NCBI GenBank assembly: GCA_016792665.1
Contig: JAEUKJ010000265.1
Span: forward strand, 1 to 38,869
From: Deltaproteobacteria bacterium
GTDB lineage: Bacteria > Myxococcota_A > UBA9042 > PHBI01
Reading direction: 5' to 3'
Length of the DNA stretch: 38,869 nucleotides
Below the pieces are notes generated by a model. It saw only the letters and a program-made list of their open reading frames with translations. It was not told the origin of the DNA and ran no database searches. Numbering within the stretch: position 1 is the first letter of the stretch; the number at the start of each line of letters is the position of its first letter. A program made the position numbers and the translations under genes. Shown piece after piece: positions 23,956 to 31,978 of this stretch.

Positions 23956-24731
23956 ACGAGCGCGCTCCGGTCGTGGGCATAATGCCAGCGAATTTGATTT
24001 TCGGAATATCGATATTCGCGCCCCACCGGGCACGCGTCGCGCACCGCCAGCCAGAGGCGCCACTGCTCGCGCACCTGCCCGTGATCTGGCGGCGAGGCCG
24101 GACGCCGCGACTCGCCCAGCGCATGCTCGAGGGCGGGGAGGCAGGCGCGGGTCGGGCAGCGGTCGCAGATCGGATCGGCCTGCGACGCGGGGACGGCACC
24201 CACGCCACGCAGGACGAGCGCCGCGCGCAGGGCGAACCACGGCCCGAAGATGGGGTGCACGGACAGCGCGGCCGGACCGCGGCAGGCGAGCCCGGTGGCC
24301 TCGGCCAGGTGCTGGGCCGCGAAGGCGTGGGGCGGCCCCTCGAAGACCATGCGCAGGTCGACGACGCGCGACGGAGGGAGGTCTGCGACGAGCGTGGCGA
24401 TGACCTCGCTGCTCCAGCGGTCGAAGGGGTGCGCCTCGAGACGACGCGCCGGCTCGCGCGCGAGGGCGGCCGCGAACGCCGGCCAGATGGTGCGCGAGGC
24501 ACCGATGAGGACGATCACGTCGTCCGCGCGGACGGGAGGCTCGTGGCGTGCCAGGGGATCGGCAAAGCGGAACTCGGCAGGCACGCGGCGATCGTAGTCG
24601 GCGACCGAGCAGGTCGCGACGAGGTCGAAGCCCCTTGCGGCGAGGGAGGTCGTGAACGTGGCGAGGCCTTGCGCGTGCCAGGGCGCGACGTCGGCGGGCG
24701 GGGGCTCGGGAGGGTTCGGTTCGGGAGACAC
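23952..24731 (-). CDS. CblC/MMACHC-like cobalamin-processing protein
   Basis: This encodes 259 residues from a GTG; a longer ATG start would run over the divergent transglutaminase gene. Several blocks align with human MMACHC (CblC): 'EAHPFDRWSSEVIATL' with its 'TDPVDQCVAYHL' region, 'SVHPIFGPWFALRAALVLRG' with 'IHPRFGGWFAIRGVVLLPG', 'CPTRACLPALE' with 'CVPTRADRIALLE', and 'RDACPVGREYRYSENQ' with 'RDAVTPQERYSEEQ'. CblC binds cobalamin and removes its upper axial ligand. This homologue has three cysteines in a C-x2-C-x4-C pattern (about residues 189-197) where human has one, which might bind metal or act in redox. No cobalamin gene is next to it; an EEP hydrolase gene follows with overlapping stop and start. 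The relation is from memory of the family, not a search. Confidence 0.72.
   Translation of the reverse strand: MSPEPNPPEPPPADVAPWHAQGLATFTTSLAARGFDLVATCSVADYDRRVPAEFRFADPLARHEPPVRADDVIVLIGASRTIWPAFAAALAREPARRLEAHPFDRWSSEVIATLVADLPPSRVVDLRMVFEGPPHAFAAQHLAEATGLACRGPAALSVHPIFGPWFALRAALVLRGVGAVPASQADPICDRCPTRACLPALEHALGESRRPASPPDHGQVREQWRLWLAVRDACPVGREYRYSENQIRWHYAHDRSALV
24004..24017. repeat. 14-bp perfect palindrome in the CblC-like gene
   Basis: GAATATCGATATTC is a perfect palindrome made of GAATATC followed directly by GATATTC. It lies near the 3' end of the gene, in codons for a Glu-Tyr-Arg-Tyr-Ser run, and is one of the clustered AT-rich words in this half of the window. Confidence 0.7.
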
Positions 24732-24778
24732 GCTGGCATCTTTCCCCGACAGGCGCCCCGTGGCAAGGTGCGCGGGCC

Positions 24779-26308
24779 ATGAGCGTCGCGTACCCCGAGC
24801 CCCGCCCTGCCCCACCGCCCCGGTCCACCAGCCCGGGTCCGGTCTCGCTCCTCTTGCGGCTGGCACTCGGTCTCTTCGCGCTGGCGATCCCGATCTGCGC
24901 CGTGTGGCTCGTGACGGTGCTGTTCCTCGGCACGGGCGCGCCGCTCGCGCTGGCGCTGACTCTCGGCGCGCTGGTGCCCCTGGGGCTGCCGTTCGCGTGG
25001 GACTTCTGGGCCGAGGCCCAGTTCCGGAAGAAGCAGAATCCCGCGCCGCGCATCTTGTCGCGCGCGGACCGCATCCGCCTGCGTATCCTGGCGGTGTGCC
25101 TCCTGGCGTTGGCGGTGCCGGTGCTGGCGCTGGGGCGGCCGACCGCGACGGCCATCGCGCGGCACGGGGCCTGGTTCATGGGCAGCTCGCAGACGCCGTT
25201 CGCGACCGACCTGCGACATGGAATGCGCGGGCTGGCGGTGTCGCTGGGGTCGATCACGGGCACGAGCCCGGATCTGAGCACGGTCGCCGGCGAGCTGCCG
25301 ATGCCGGTGCCCGCGAACCCGGCGACCGATCCGAGCCCCCCCGCGAGTCCGGCCACGCCGAGCGCGGGCGACCCGAGCGCGGGTGCGCCCACCGATCCGA
25401 CGGCGACACGTCCGCCGCCGCACACGCCCAGCGAGGTGCCGCGCTGGCCCTTGCCGGAGGAGCCGCACCCGGTGGTGCGCGCGATGACCGATGCGCAGGC
25501 GACGGACCTCGATGCGGTCGCGCGGCTCATCGGGGCGCGCGAGGCCGATCCCTTCCAGCGGGTGAAGGCGATCCACGACTTCGTGGTGCGCTGGGTCCAA
25601 TATGACACCAGCGTCCTCGACATCGAGACGAAGTCGCCCCCGCAAGACGCCGAGACCGTCTTCGCGCGCAAGACGGCGACCTGCGACGGCTACGCGAAGC
25701 TCATGGTGGACCTCGGGCAGCGGCTCGGGATCACGATGACGCGCATCGTCGGTCGGTCGCGCGTGTTGGGCTCCGAGCTCGACGGATTCTATCACGCGTG
25801 GGTCGGGGTGGAGATCGACGGCAAGCCGTATCTCGTCGACCCGACCTGGGACGCGGGGTCGGTCTTCGGGCGGCAATTCAACGCCCGATATTCGACGGCC
25901 TATCTGTTCGTGCCGCCCGAGATCTTCGCCTACGACCACCTGCCGAAAGACCCGGACTGGTCGCTCACCGAGCCGCCGCTCGACATGGAGACCTTCCTCT
26001 CGCGGCCGGCGCTCTCGGCCGGATTCTTCGCGCGCGGGCTGACCTTGGAAGGCATCACGAAGGCGACGACCGAGGTCGAGGGCAAGGTGACCTTCACCAT
26101 CAAGAACCCGAAGAAGCAGTGGGTGCTCGTGCTCGCGCGACCGCTGGGCGACGGGCAGTCCTTCAACTGCATCGTACCCTCGCAGGTCGACCCCATCGAG
26201 GCCTCCTGTCCGCTGACGCCAGGTGCGTGGGAGCTCGGGATCTACGCCAACGACAGCGACCGCGGCTCGTTCCCGTCGATGGGCTTTCTGCGCGTCGTCT
26301 CGAAATAG
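24779..26308 (+). CDS. Membrane-anchored transglutaminase-like (KLR-type) protein
   Basis: This encodes 509 residues. A Pro-rich cytosolic head is followed by three hydrophobic segments (about 22-50, 52-73 and 101-119), then a Pro/Thr/Ala-rich linker (about 170-225). A transglutaminase-like domain has the catalytic triad in order: Cys302 ('TATCDGYAKLM'), His339 ('FYHAWVGVEI') and Asp354 ('YLVDPTWDAGSVFG'). The spacing and 'FAYDHLPKDPDW' are those of bacterial KLR/kyphoscoliosis-type peptidase domains, which cross-link, cleave or modify proteins outside the membrane. The C-terminal 120 residues are beta-rich. The gene opens a + strand series with acyltransferase, thyA and folA (gaps 53, 17 and 10 bp) and is divergent from the CblC-like gene across 47 bp. 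The substrate is unknown. Confidence 0.88.
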   Translation: MSVAYPEPRPAPPPRSTSPGPVSLLLRLALGLFALAIPICAVWLVTVLFLGTGAPLALALTLGALVPLGLPFAWDFWAEAQFRKKQNPAPRILSRADRIRLRILAVCLLALAVPVLALGRPTATAIARHGAWFMGSSQTPFATDLRHGMRGLAVSLGSITGTSPDLSTVAGELPMPVPANPATDPSPPASPATPSAGDPSAGAPTDPTATRPPPHTPSEVPRWPLPEEPHPVVRAMTDAQATDLDAVARLIGAREADPFQRVKAIHDFVVRWVQYDTSVLDIETKSPPQDAETVFARKTATCDGYAKLMVDLGQRLGITMTRIVGRSRVLGSELDGFYHAWVGVEIDGKPYLVDPTWDAGSVFGRQFNARYSTAYLFVPPEIFAYDHLPKDPDWSLTEPPLDMETFLSRPALSAGFFARGLTLEGITKATTEVEGKVTFTIKNPKKQWVLVLARPLGDGQSFNCIVPSQVDPIEASCPLTPGAWELGIYANDSDRGSFPSMGFLRVVSK

Positions 26309-26361
26309 CGCCAAGGGCCGCCCGGCGGCGCCAGCGCACGAAATCCAGGACCTGAATCATC

Positions 26362-27381
26362 ATGCTCGACCTCGGCCGCCTCCAACGCCTCAAGCTCTCT
26401 GCCCGGCCTCTCGGACAGCGCATCATCGCGCGCTTCGTGCTGTATCCGAACTTCTACCTGCCGCGGCGCGTGAAGATCCGCCTCGAAGGCGCGGAGAAAA
26501 TCCCGAAAGAGCCGGTCATCTTCGCGATGAACCACACCGACCGCTACAACTACTGGCCGTTCCAGTTCGAGCTGTGGCGCACGATGAATCGCTTCACCGC
26601 GACCTGGGTGAAGGGCAAGTACTACGAGAACGAGATGATGGGCCGCTTCATGCAGTGGACCAATAATCTCCCGACGGTGTCGCGCGGCTATATCGTCACG
26701 CGCGACTTCATCAACGTGCTGAAGCGCCGACCGACCGACGCCGAGTACGAGGTCTTGCGCCAGCGGGTCGACCGCGCGGTGCGAGCGGCCACGGGTGAAG
26801 TCGTGGCGGCAGTCGAGGACGGGCCGCAGTCAGCCGACCTGACGAAGGTCCTGACGCTGGGGCGCGACATGCTCGGGCGGCCCTTCAAGCCCGAGGTCGA
26901 GGACTACGGCGTGGCGGTCCTGGGCCTCTTCGACGCCATGATGACGCGCTTCCTGGAGCTGCACACCGAGGCCTTCGCCAAGGGGCTCGACCTCCTCGTC
27001 TTCCCGCAGGGCACGCGATCCATCCGCCTGTCGAAGGGGCATATCGGTATTTCGCAGGTCGCGCTGGCCTACGACCGGATGATCGTGCCGGTCGGGTGTA
27101 GTGGCAGCGACAAGTGCTATCCGGGCGGCAATCCGCTGGCCAAGGGTGGGGAGATCATCTACCGCGTCGGCGAGCCCATCACGCGTGAAGAGCTCGCGCG
27201 GTTCCGGCCGGCGGCCGCGTTCGTGCCGTTCTCGCCGAGCGCCGAGGTCGTGCACCGCGAGGCCTTCCAGGGGTTGGTCGATGTGGTGATGGACCGCATC
27301 AACGGCCTCGTCGACGCGCCGTATCAGTACGCCGAGGACCGGTCGAGCGAAGGCGTCAGCGGCAGCAAGCGCTTCGTCTGA
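26362..27381 (+). CDS. PlsC-family 1-acylglycerol-phosphate-type acyltransferase, catalytic Asp replaced
   Basis: This encodes 339 residues, with AGGA upstream of the ATG. It has the PlsC/LPLAT domain: '[20 protein letters not shown]' (51-70), '[19 protein letters not shown]', and '[20 protein letters not shown]' (211-230; FPEGTRS-like, Gln for Glu), then '[17 protein letters not shown]'. Family members transfer an acyl group to lysophosphatidate or another lipid at the membrane face. In the usual catalytic motif a His is followed four residues later by Asp (HX4D). Here His58 is followed by T, D, R, Y and then Asn63, so Asp is at +2 rather than +5. Either this subfamily is catalytically shifted or activity is lost. 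It is 53 bp after the transglutaminase gene and 17 bp before thyA. Confidence 0.82.
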   Translation: MLDLGRLQRLKLSARPLGQRIIARFVLYPNFYLPRRVKIRLEGAEKIPKEPVIFAMNHTDRYNYWPFQFELWRTMNRFTATWVKGKYYENEMMGRFMQWTNNLPTVSRGYIVTRDFINVLKRRPTDAEYEVLRQRVDRAVRAATGEVVAAVEDGPQSADLTKVLTLGRDMLGRPFKPEVEDYGVAVLGLFDAMMTRFLELHTEAFAKGLDLLVFPQGTRSIRLSKGHIGISQVALAYDRMIVPVGCSGSDKCYPGGNPLAKGGEIIYRVGEPITREELARFRPAAAFVPFSPSAEVVHREAFQGLVDVVMDRINGLVDAPYQYAEDRSSEGVSGSKRFV

Positions 27382-27398
27382 GTCACGCGAGGAACACG

Positions 27399-28217
27399 AT
27401 GAGAGCTTACCTCGACCTCTTGCGACAGGTGCTGGACCACGGCGAGCGACGGACCGATCGCACCGGCACGGGCACCTTGTCGCTCTTCGGGATGCAGGCG
27501 CGCTTCGACCTGCGTGAGGGCTTCCCGCTGGTCACGACCAAGAAGGTCATCTTCGAGTCGGTGAAGAAGGAGCTCCTCTGGTTCTTGCGCGGCGAGACCA
27601 ATATCCAGACGCTGGGCTGCGGCATCTGGGATGCGTGGGCGCGGCCCGATGGCGAGCTCGGCCCGATTTACGGGCATCAGTGGCGGAAGTGGGGTGAGGA
27701 CCTCGCGGCGGAGCGCCCGGGCTTCGACCAGATTGCGCGGGTGGTCGAGCAGATCCGTCGCGACCCGAGCTCGCGGCGGCTGCTGGTGTCGGCGTGGAAT
27801 GCGCCGGAGATCGAGAAGATGGCGCTGGCCCCGTGTCACGCGCTGTTCCAGTTCTATGTCGCGGGTGAGGGGGCGTCGCGGCGGCTGGATCTGCAGCTCT
27901 ACCAACGCTCGGCCGACCTGGCGGTCGGAGTGCCCTTCAACATCGCGAGCTACGCGCTCTTGTTGATGATGGTGGCGCGGGCGACCGGTCTCACGCCGGG
28001 CTTCTTCGTCCACACCTTCGGCGACGCGCACATCTACCTGAACCACGTCGATGGCGTGCGCGTGCAGCTCGAGCGGGAGCCGCTGCCGCTGCCGACCGTG
28101 CTCATCAAGAAGGACGTCGATCTCTCGGCGCCCGGCGCGATGACGCTGACCCCGGACGACATCGAGCTCGTGGGCTATCGGCACCACGCCTTCATCAAGT
28201 TCCCGATCGCGGTCTGA
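27399..28217 (+). CDS. thyA: Thymidylate synthase
   Basis: This encodes 272 residues, close to the usual 264, converting dUMP to dTMP with methylenetetrahydrofolate in the cytosol. Signatures: N-terminal '[19 protein letters not shown]', '[10 protein letters not shown]', '[11 protein letters not shown]', '[13 protein letters not shown]', nucleophile Cys146 in '[13 protein letters not shown]', dUMP-phosphate arginines in 'RDPSSRRLL', '[22 protein letters not shown]', and C-terminal '[11 protein letters not shown]'. No residue expected for catalysis is missing. Its stop is 10 bp before folA, the classical thyA-folA pair in which the dihydrofolate made by ThyA is recycled by FolA. The upstream acyltransferase gene ends 17 bp before the start, so it probably lies in a longer operon. 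Confidence 0.98.
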   Translation: MRAYLDLLRQVLDHGERRTDRTGTGTLSLFGMQARFDLREGFPLVTTKKVIFESVKKELLWFLRGETNIQTLGCGIWDAWARPDGELGPIYGHQWRKWGEDLAAERPGFDQIARVVEQIRRDPSSRRLLVSAWNAPEIEKMALAPCHALFQFYVAGEGASRRLDLQLYQRSADLAVGVPFNIASYALLLMMVARATGLTPGFFVHTFGDAHIYLNHVDGVRVQLEREPLPLPTVLIKKDVDLSAPGAMTLTPDDIELVGYRHHAFIKFPIAV

Positions 28218-28227
28218 GAAGGTCGCG

Positions 28228-28719
28228 ATGGAAGTCGGCCTCATCGTCGCGGCAGATCGGAGCGAAGGGATCGCGAAGGACGGTCAGATCCCCTGGCGCC
28301 TGCCGAGCGACATGCGACATTTTCGTCGTATGACGACAGGCACGGGGCACTCGACCGTGCTCATGGGGCGGACGACCTGGGAGTCCCTGCCCGAGCGCTT
28401 CCGCCCGCTGCCGGGGCGCCGCAACCTGGTCTTGTCGCGGACGGCGCAGGCGTTCCCAGGGGCCGAGCAGGTCGCGACCTTCGAGGCGTCGCTCGCGGCG
28501 GCCGCGGGGTCCGAAGCCTTGTGGGTGATCGGCGGCGCACAGGTCTATGCCATGGCGCTCGCCCATCCGACCGTCACGGTCATCGAGCTCACGCGCGTCG
28601 ACGCGGACTTCGGGTGCGACTTGCGCTGGGCGGGCGTGCCCGCAGGCTTTGCGCAGGTGCGCGCGACGCCATTCTCGGACGGCGCGCTGAGCGGGACCTT
28701 CGAGCGCTGGGAGCGTTGA
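28228..28719 (+). CDS. folA: Dihydrofolate reductase
   Basis: This encodes 163 residues, a usual length, reducing dihydrofolate to tetrahydrofolate with NADPH. It has 'LIVAADRSEGIAKDGQIPWR' (Met20-loop region), the catalytic acid Asp28 in 'LPSDMRHFR', 'TVLMGRTTWESLPERFRPLPG' (NADPH-binding), 'NLVLSRT', 'LWVIGGAQVYAMAL' and the final strand 'ELTRVDADFGCD'. It is the last gene of the thyA-folA unit and is followed by the three-copy hairpin repeats that separate it from the convergent helicase. Confidence 0.97.
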   Translation: MEVGLIVAADRSEGIAKDGQIPWRLPSDMRHFRRMTTGTGHSTVLMGRTTWESLPERFRPLPGRRNLVLSRTAQAFPGAEQVATFEASLAAAAGSEALWVIGGAQVYAMALAHPTVTVIELTRVDADFGCDLRWAGVPAGFAQVRATPFSDGALSGTFERWER

Positions 28720-28727
28720 GAGACAAG

Positions 28728-28998
28728 GAGTGAGGCGCACCCAAAGGTACGCCGCAGCGACGACTCTCTCCGAGCGACGCCGCAGATGGCCTCATCTCAG
28801 GAGTGAGGCGTACCCAAAGGTACGCCGCAACGACGACTCTCTCCGAGCGACGCCGCAGATGGCCCCTTTTCAGCACCGGCAGGGCGCTCAAAAGGGGCCA
28901 GATGCAAGGAGCCGGAGAGACAAGGAGTGAGGCGTACCCAAAGGTACGCCGCAGCGACGACTCTCTCCGAGCGACGCCGCAGATGGCCCCTTTTCAGC
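28728..28998. repeat. Three copies of a ~65-70-bp repeat, each with a GGCGTACC/GGTACGCC hairpin
   Basis: Copies begin at 28728, 28801 and 28925. Each contains the stem GGCGTACC, loop CAAA, stem GGTACGCC; the first copy has one mismatch in its left arm. Copies one and two are adjacent, while two and three are separated by about 52 extra bases that make a second hairpin with the end of copy two. The array lies between folA and the convergent helicase gene and does not encode a credible protein. Confidence 0.9.
28861..28899. terminator. Long hairpin between folA and the helicase, terminator-like
   Basis: GGCCCCTTTT (28861-28870) pairs perfectly with AAAAGGGGCC (28890-28899) over a 19-base loop. 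The right arm lies in the spacer between repeat copies and matches the end of each copy in inverted form. The stem is strong enough for a two-way transcription end, but no T run follows it outside the stem. Confidence 0.5.
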
Positions 28999-29004
28999 GC
29001 CCTG

Positions 29005-31974
29005 CTACCCGAGGAGCGCGAGGAGGTCGTCGCGGGTGAGCGCCTGCGCGGCGATGGCGCCCTGGCCCAGCGCGGCCTCGGCGACCTTCCGCTTGTCCTC
29101 TTGCAGTTGCAGGATGCGCTCTTCGACGGTGTCGGCCGCGACCAGGCGGTGCACGAAGACGGGCTTGTCCTGGCCGATGCGGTGGGCGCGGTCGGCGGCC
29201 TGGTCCTCGACCGCGGGGTTCCACCACGGGTCCATCAGGACGACGTGGTCGGCGGCGGTGAGCGTGAGGCCGGTGCCGCCCGCCTTGAGTGACAAGAGCA
29301 GGACGGGCGGGCCGTCGGCGGCCTGGAAGCCGTCGACCACGGCCTGGCGATCGGCGGTCGAGCCATCGAGGCGCAGGAAGTCGATGCGAGCGGCTTTGAG
29401 GTGCGGCTCGACGCGGTCGAGCAGGCTCGTCCACTGCGAGAAGACGAGCACCTTGTGGCCTTCGGCGGCGAGCTCGTCGACGAGCTCCATCAAGAGTTCG
29501 ACCTTGGAGCTCGAGCCGATCTTGGGATCGTCCGGCCCGCCGTCGCCGTCCTGACCCGGCACGAGGCCGCGATGGCAGGCGGCCTGGCGCAGCCTCAAGA
29601 GGAGCTCCAGCGCGGCGATGACGTTGCCGCCGCGCCCGAGCTCTTCCATGACTTCCTTCTTCGCGGCGGCGCGCAGCGCGTCGTAGACTTGGCGCTCTTC
29701 GACGTTGAGCTCGCAGCGCTCGACCAGCTCGGTACGCGGCGGCAGATCGGGCGCGACCTCGCGCTTCAGGCGCCGCAGGAGGAAGGGCCGGATGCGCTGA
29801 CGCAGCTCCTGGGCGGCGAGCGCGTTGCCCTGCTGGATCGGCTGCACGTAGCGCTGCTGGAAGGCCTCGCGCGCGCCGAGGAAGCCCGGCTCGAGGAAGG
29901 CCATCTGCGACCAGAGGTCGTCCAGACGGTTCTCGATCGGCGTGCCCGAGAGGCAGATGCGAAATGGGGCCCGCAGCCGATGCGCCGCGCGCGCGACCTG
30001 CGACTCGGGGTTCTTGATGGTCTGCGCCTCGTCCAGGACGACCGTGTCCCAGCCCTGGGCGAGCAGCAGATCGGCATCGAGCCTCAGGATGGACCAGGTC
30101 GTCAGCGTCAGATCGGCGGCGGCATCGAGCTTGCGCCCCGGCCCATGAAAGGTCGCGACCTTGAGGCTCGGACGAAAGCGCGCTGCCTCGCGCGCCCAGT
30201 TGTAGAGCACGCTGGTCGGGGCCACCACCAGGGTCCGACCGCGAATGGCGCACAGCGCCTGCAGCGTCTTGCCGAGGCCCATGTCGTCGGCCAGGAGCGC
30301 GCCGAGGCCGGCCTCGCGATGGAAGCCGAGCCAGGCGACGCCGTCTTGCTGGTAGGGTCGCAGGTCGGCCGTCAAATCGTCTGGCAATTTCGCCGCGGGC
30401 AATTTGTCGAAATTGCCAATCGTTTTTCGCAGCGCCTCGAAGCGCGGCGGCATCGGCACGCCCAGCGACTCGCTCAGGTGGGCGACGTCGGCCACGGCGG
30501 AGGCGGGCAGGAGGTCCTTTTCGCCCTTGGCATCCAACAGGTTCGCGATGGTCGCGCCATATTGGGCGAGCCACTTCACGGGCAGCGGCGCAAAGCCCCC
30601 GCCGCCGGCCAGCGGGGCGACACTCCAGCCGCGGGCCCAGGCGCGCATGACGCGCACGGGGTCGGCCGCGTCGCCGTCGGCGGTGGTGAAGGACAGGTCG
30701 AAGTGGCCATCGGCGTCGAGCGCAATCTTGCCCTGGAGGGGCCCGCCCTGCAGCGTGAAGTCCTCCCACGCGTTGCCGCGCACCTGCGCGAGGTCTTTGT
30801 GCGCGCCGCGCTGGAAGTTCTCGAGCTTGGAGGCGAACGAGACCGCGTCCTGCCCTTCGAAGACCGACTTTCGTCCGATCTCCAATCCCAGCGACGCGAA
30901 GAGGCGCTGCGCCAGGCGATTCTCCTCACGCTCGTCGCGCAGTGGCACCGGGCGGCTCGCGTCGAGGATCGTGAAGGCGCCGCGGTCGACACGCGCGATG
31001 GGTGGGTCGCCGTAGACCAAGGTCGGCAACACGACGAGGCGGTCTTCCTCGTTCGAGGTGTCGAGGGTGAGCCGCGGGGGCTCGGCCTCGCCGCGCGGGA
31101 GGCGCGTCGTGAAGACGCGCACGGGGATCTTCTTCTCGAGGCGCTGGATGAGGTGCGCGAGCTCGGCCGCGTCCTCGGCGTTGAACGGCTTGCCGCGAGC
31201 CAGCGGGGCGCGCTCGCCCTCGGAGATCCCAGCCTGGTCGTCGATGGGCCGGAGCACGTCCGAGACCAGGGCGGCACCGTTGCGGAAGCGTTGCTCGACC
31301 GTGGGGTCCTGGGCGAGCTTCGCGAAGAAGCCGCGGCCCGCGTCTTCGATGTGCAGCTCCGGCACGACGGGACGCGTCGAGACGGTGACCTCGCGCGCAG
31401 CGAAGGTCACGCGGCCCGCGCACTTGGCGAGGGCGGCCAGGAGCTTGACCATCTCGGTCTTCGGCACGCGGCCCCGGCGCCACGAGCCCAGCGCCAGGTC
31501 GACCTCGAGGTCGCCCGGGGCCTGGAGGATGGTCGTGCCGTCGCGCGACTCGCCGCCGAGCGGTGTCGCCCATGCGACTTCCGGGCCCGTGCTGCCGATG
31601 CGCATGCGCTCGATCGAGAGGAGGCCGTCGTCGGCGAAGAGGCGATAGACCAGGCGGAAGAGCTCGGCGCGATGGGTCGGGACCTCGGCCCCGGTCTTCT
31701 CGGCCGAGTGCGACGCGATGATGGCGCCTGCGACGTGCTCGCAGGCCTCGGCTGGAGACCCGCAATCGCACTGCCACTCGAGGTCGTCGGGGAAGAGCTC
31801 GACCTCGACCGACTTGCCGCGTGCGCCCGCGATGACGCGAAAGACGATCGAGTCGCCGTCGCCTCCGTCGCGGACGATCTTCTTTTCGCGCGCGAGTGTG
31901 ACGCCGGCCGACCAGGCCTGTGGGGTGGCACTCTGGCGAATTCGGACGAAGAGCTTTTCGAGGGCGGCGCTCAT
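29005..31974 (-). CDS. SWIM zinc finger plus SNF2-type DNA-dependent ATPase/helicase
   Basis: This encodes 989 residues from the ATG that lies 4 bp after the stop of the SDR gene; an earlier in-frame Met would overlap that gene. Residues about 65-85 hold a SWIM finger ('WQCDCGSPAEACEHVAGA', CxC..C..H). A long middle region (about 100-530) is followed by the SNF2 core: 'LRPYQQDGVAWL', Walker A 'LADDMGLGKTLQAL', 'VVAPTSVLYNWAREA', 'VVLDEAQTIKNPES' (DEAQ box), 'RICLSGTPIENRLDDLWSQM', then the C-terminal lobe with 'KVLVFSQWTSLLDRVEPHL', 'LLLSLKAGGTGLTLTAADHV', 'DPWWNPAVEDQAADRAHRIGQ'. Such bacterial SWI2/SNF2 proteins translocate on DNA and may remodel RNA polymerase or other complexes; the specific role is unknown. 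It is the last gene of the lipoprotein-SDR-helicase unit. Confidence 0.93.
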   Translation of the reverse strand: MSAALEKLFVRIRQSATPQAWSAGVTLAREKKIVRDGGDGDSIVFRVIAGARGKSVEVELFPDDLEWQCDCGSPAEACEHVAGAIIASHSAEKTGAEVPTHRAELFRLVYRLFADDGLLSIERMRIGSTGPEVAWATPLGGESRDGTTILQAPGDLEVDLALGSWRRGRVPKTEMVKLLAALAKCAGRVTFAAREVTVSTRPVVPELHIEDAGRGFFAKLAQDPTVEQRFRNGAALVSDVLRPIDDQAGISEGERAPLARGKPFNAEDAAELAHLIQRLEKKIPVRVFTTRLPRGEAEPPRLTLDTSNEEDRLVVLPTLVYGDPPIARVDRGAFTILDASRPVPLRDEREENRLAQRLFASLGLEIGRKSVFEGQDAVSFASKLENFQRGAHKDLAQVRGNAWEDFTLQGGPLQGKIALDADGHFDLSFTTADGDAADPVRVMRAWARGWSVAPLAGGGGFAPLPVKWLAQYGATIANLLDAKGEKDLLPASAVADVAHLSESLGVPMPPRFEALRKTIGNFDKLPAAKLPDDLTADLRPYQQDGVAWLGFHREAGLGALLADDMGLGKTLQALCAIRGRTLVVAPTSVLYNWAREAARFRPSLKVATFHGPGRKLDAAADLTLTTWSILRLDADLLLAQGWDTVVLDEAQTIKNPESQVARAAHRLRAPFRICLSGTPIENRLDDLWSQMAFLEPGFLGAREAFQQRYVQPIQQGNALAAQELRQRIRPFLLRRLKREVAPDLPPRTELVERCELNVEERQVYDALRAAAKKEVMEELGRGGNVIAALELLLRLRQAACHRGLVPGQDGDGGPDDPKIGSSSKVELLMELVDELAAEGHKVLVFSQWTSLLDRVEPHLKAARIDFLRLDGSTADRQAVVDGFQAADGPPVLLLSLKAGGTGLTLTAADHVVLMDPWWNPAVEDQAADRAHRIGQDKPVFVHRLVAADTVEERILQLQEDKRKVAEAALGQGAIAAQALTRDDLLALLG

Positions 31975-31978
31975 CGGA

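Noticed and set aside
23956-25671. Upstream extension of the EEP hydrolase frame (over 570 residues)
   Set aside because: It overlaps the CblC-like and transglutaminase genes in other frames and has mixed low-complexity composition; the TTGA junction and ribosome site place the start at 23955.
28730-29039. Small Arg-rich proteins encoded by the repeats downstream of folA
   Set aside because: The frames come only from repeat copies, each starting with the same weak site, and hairpin structure explains the conservation better than protein coding.
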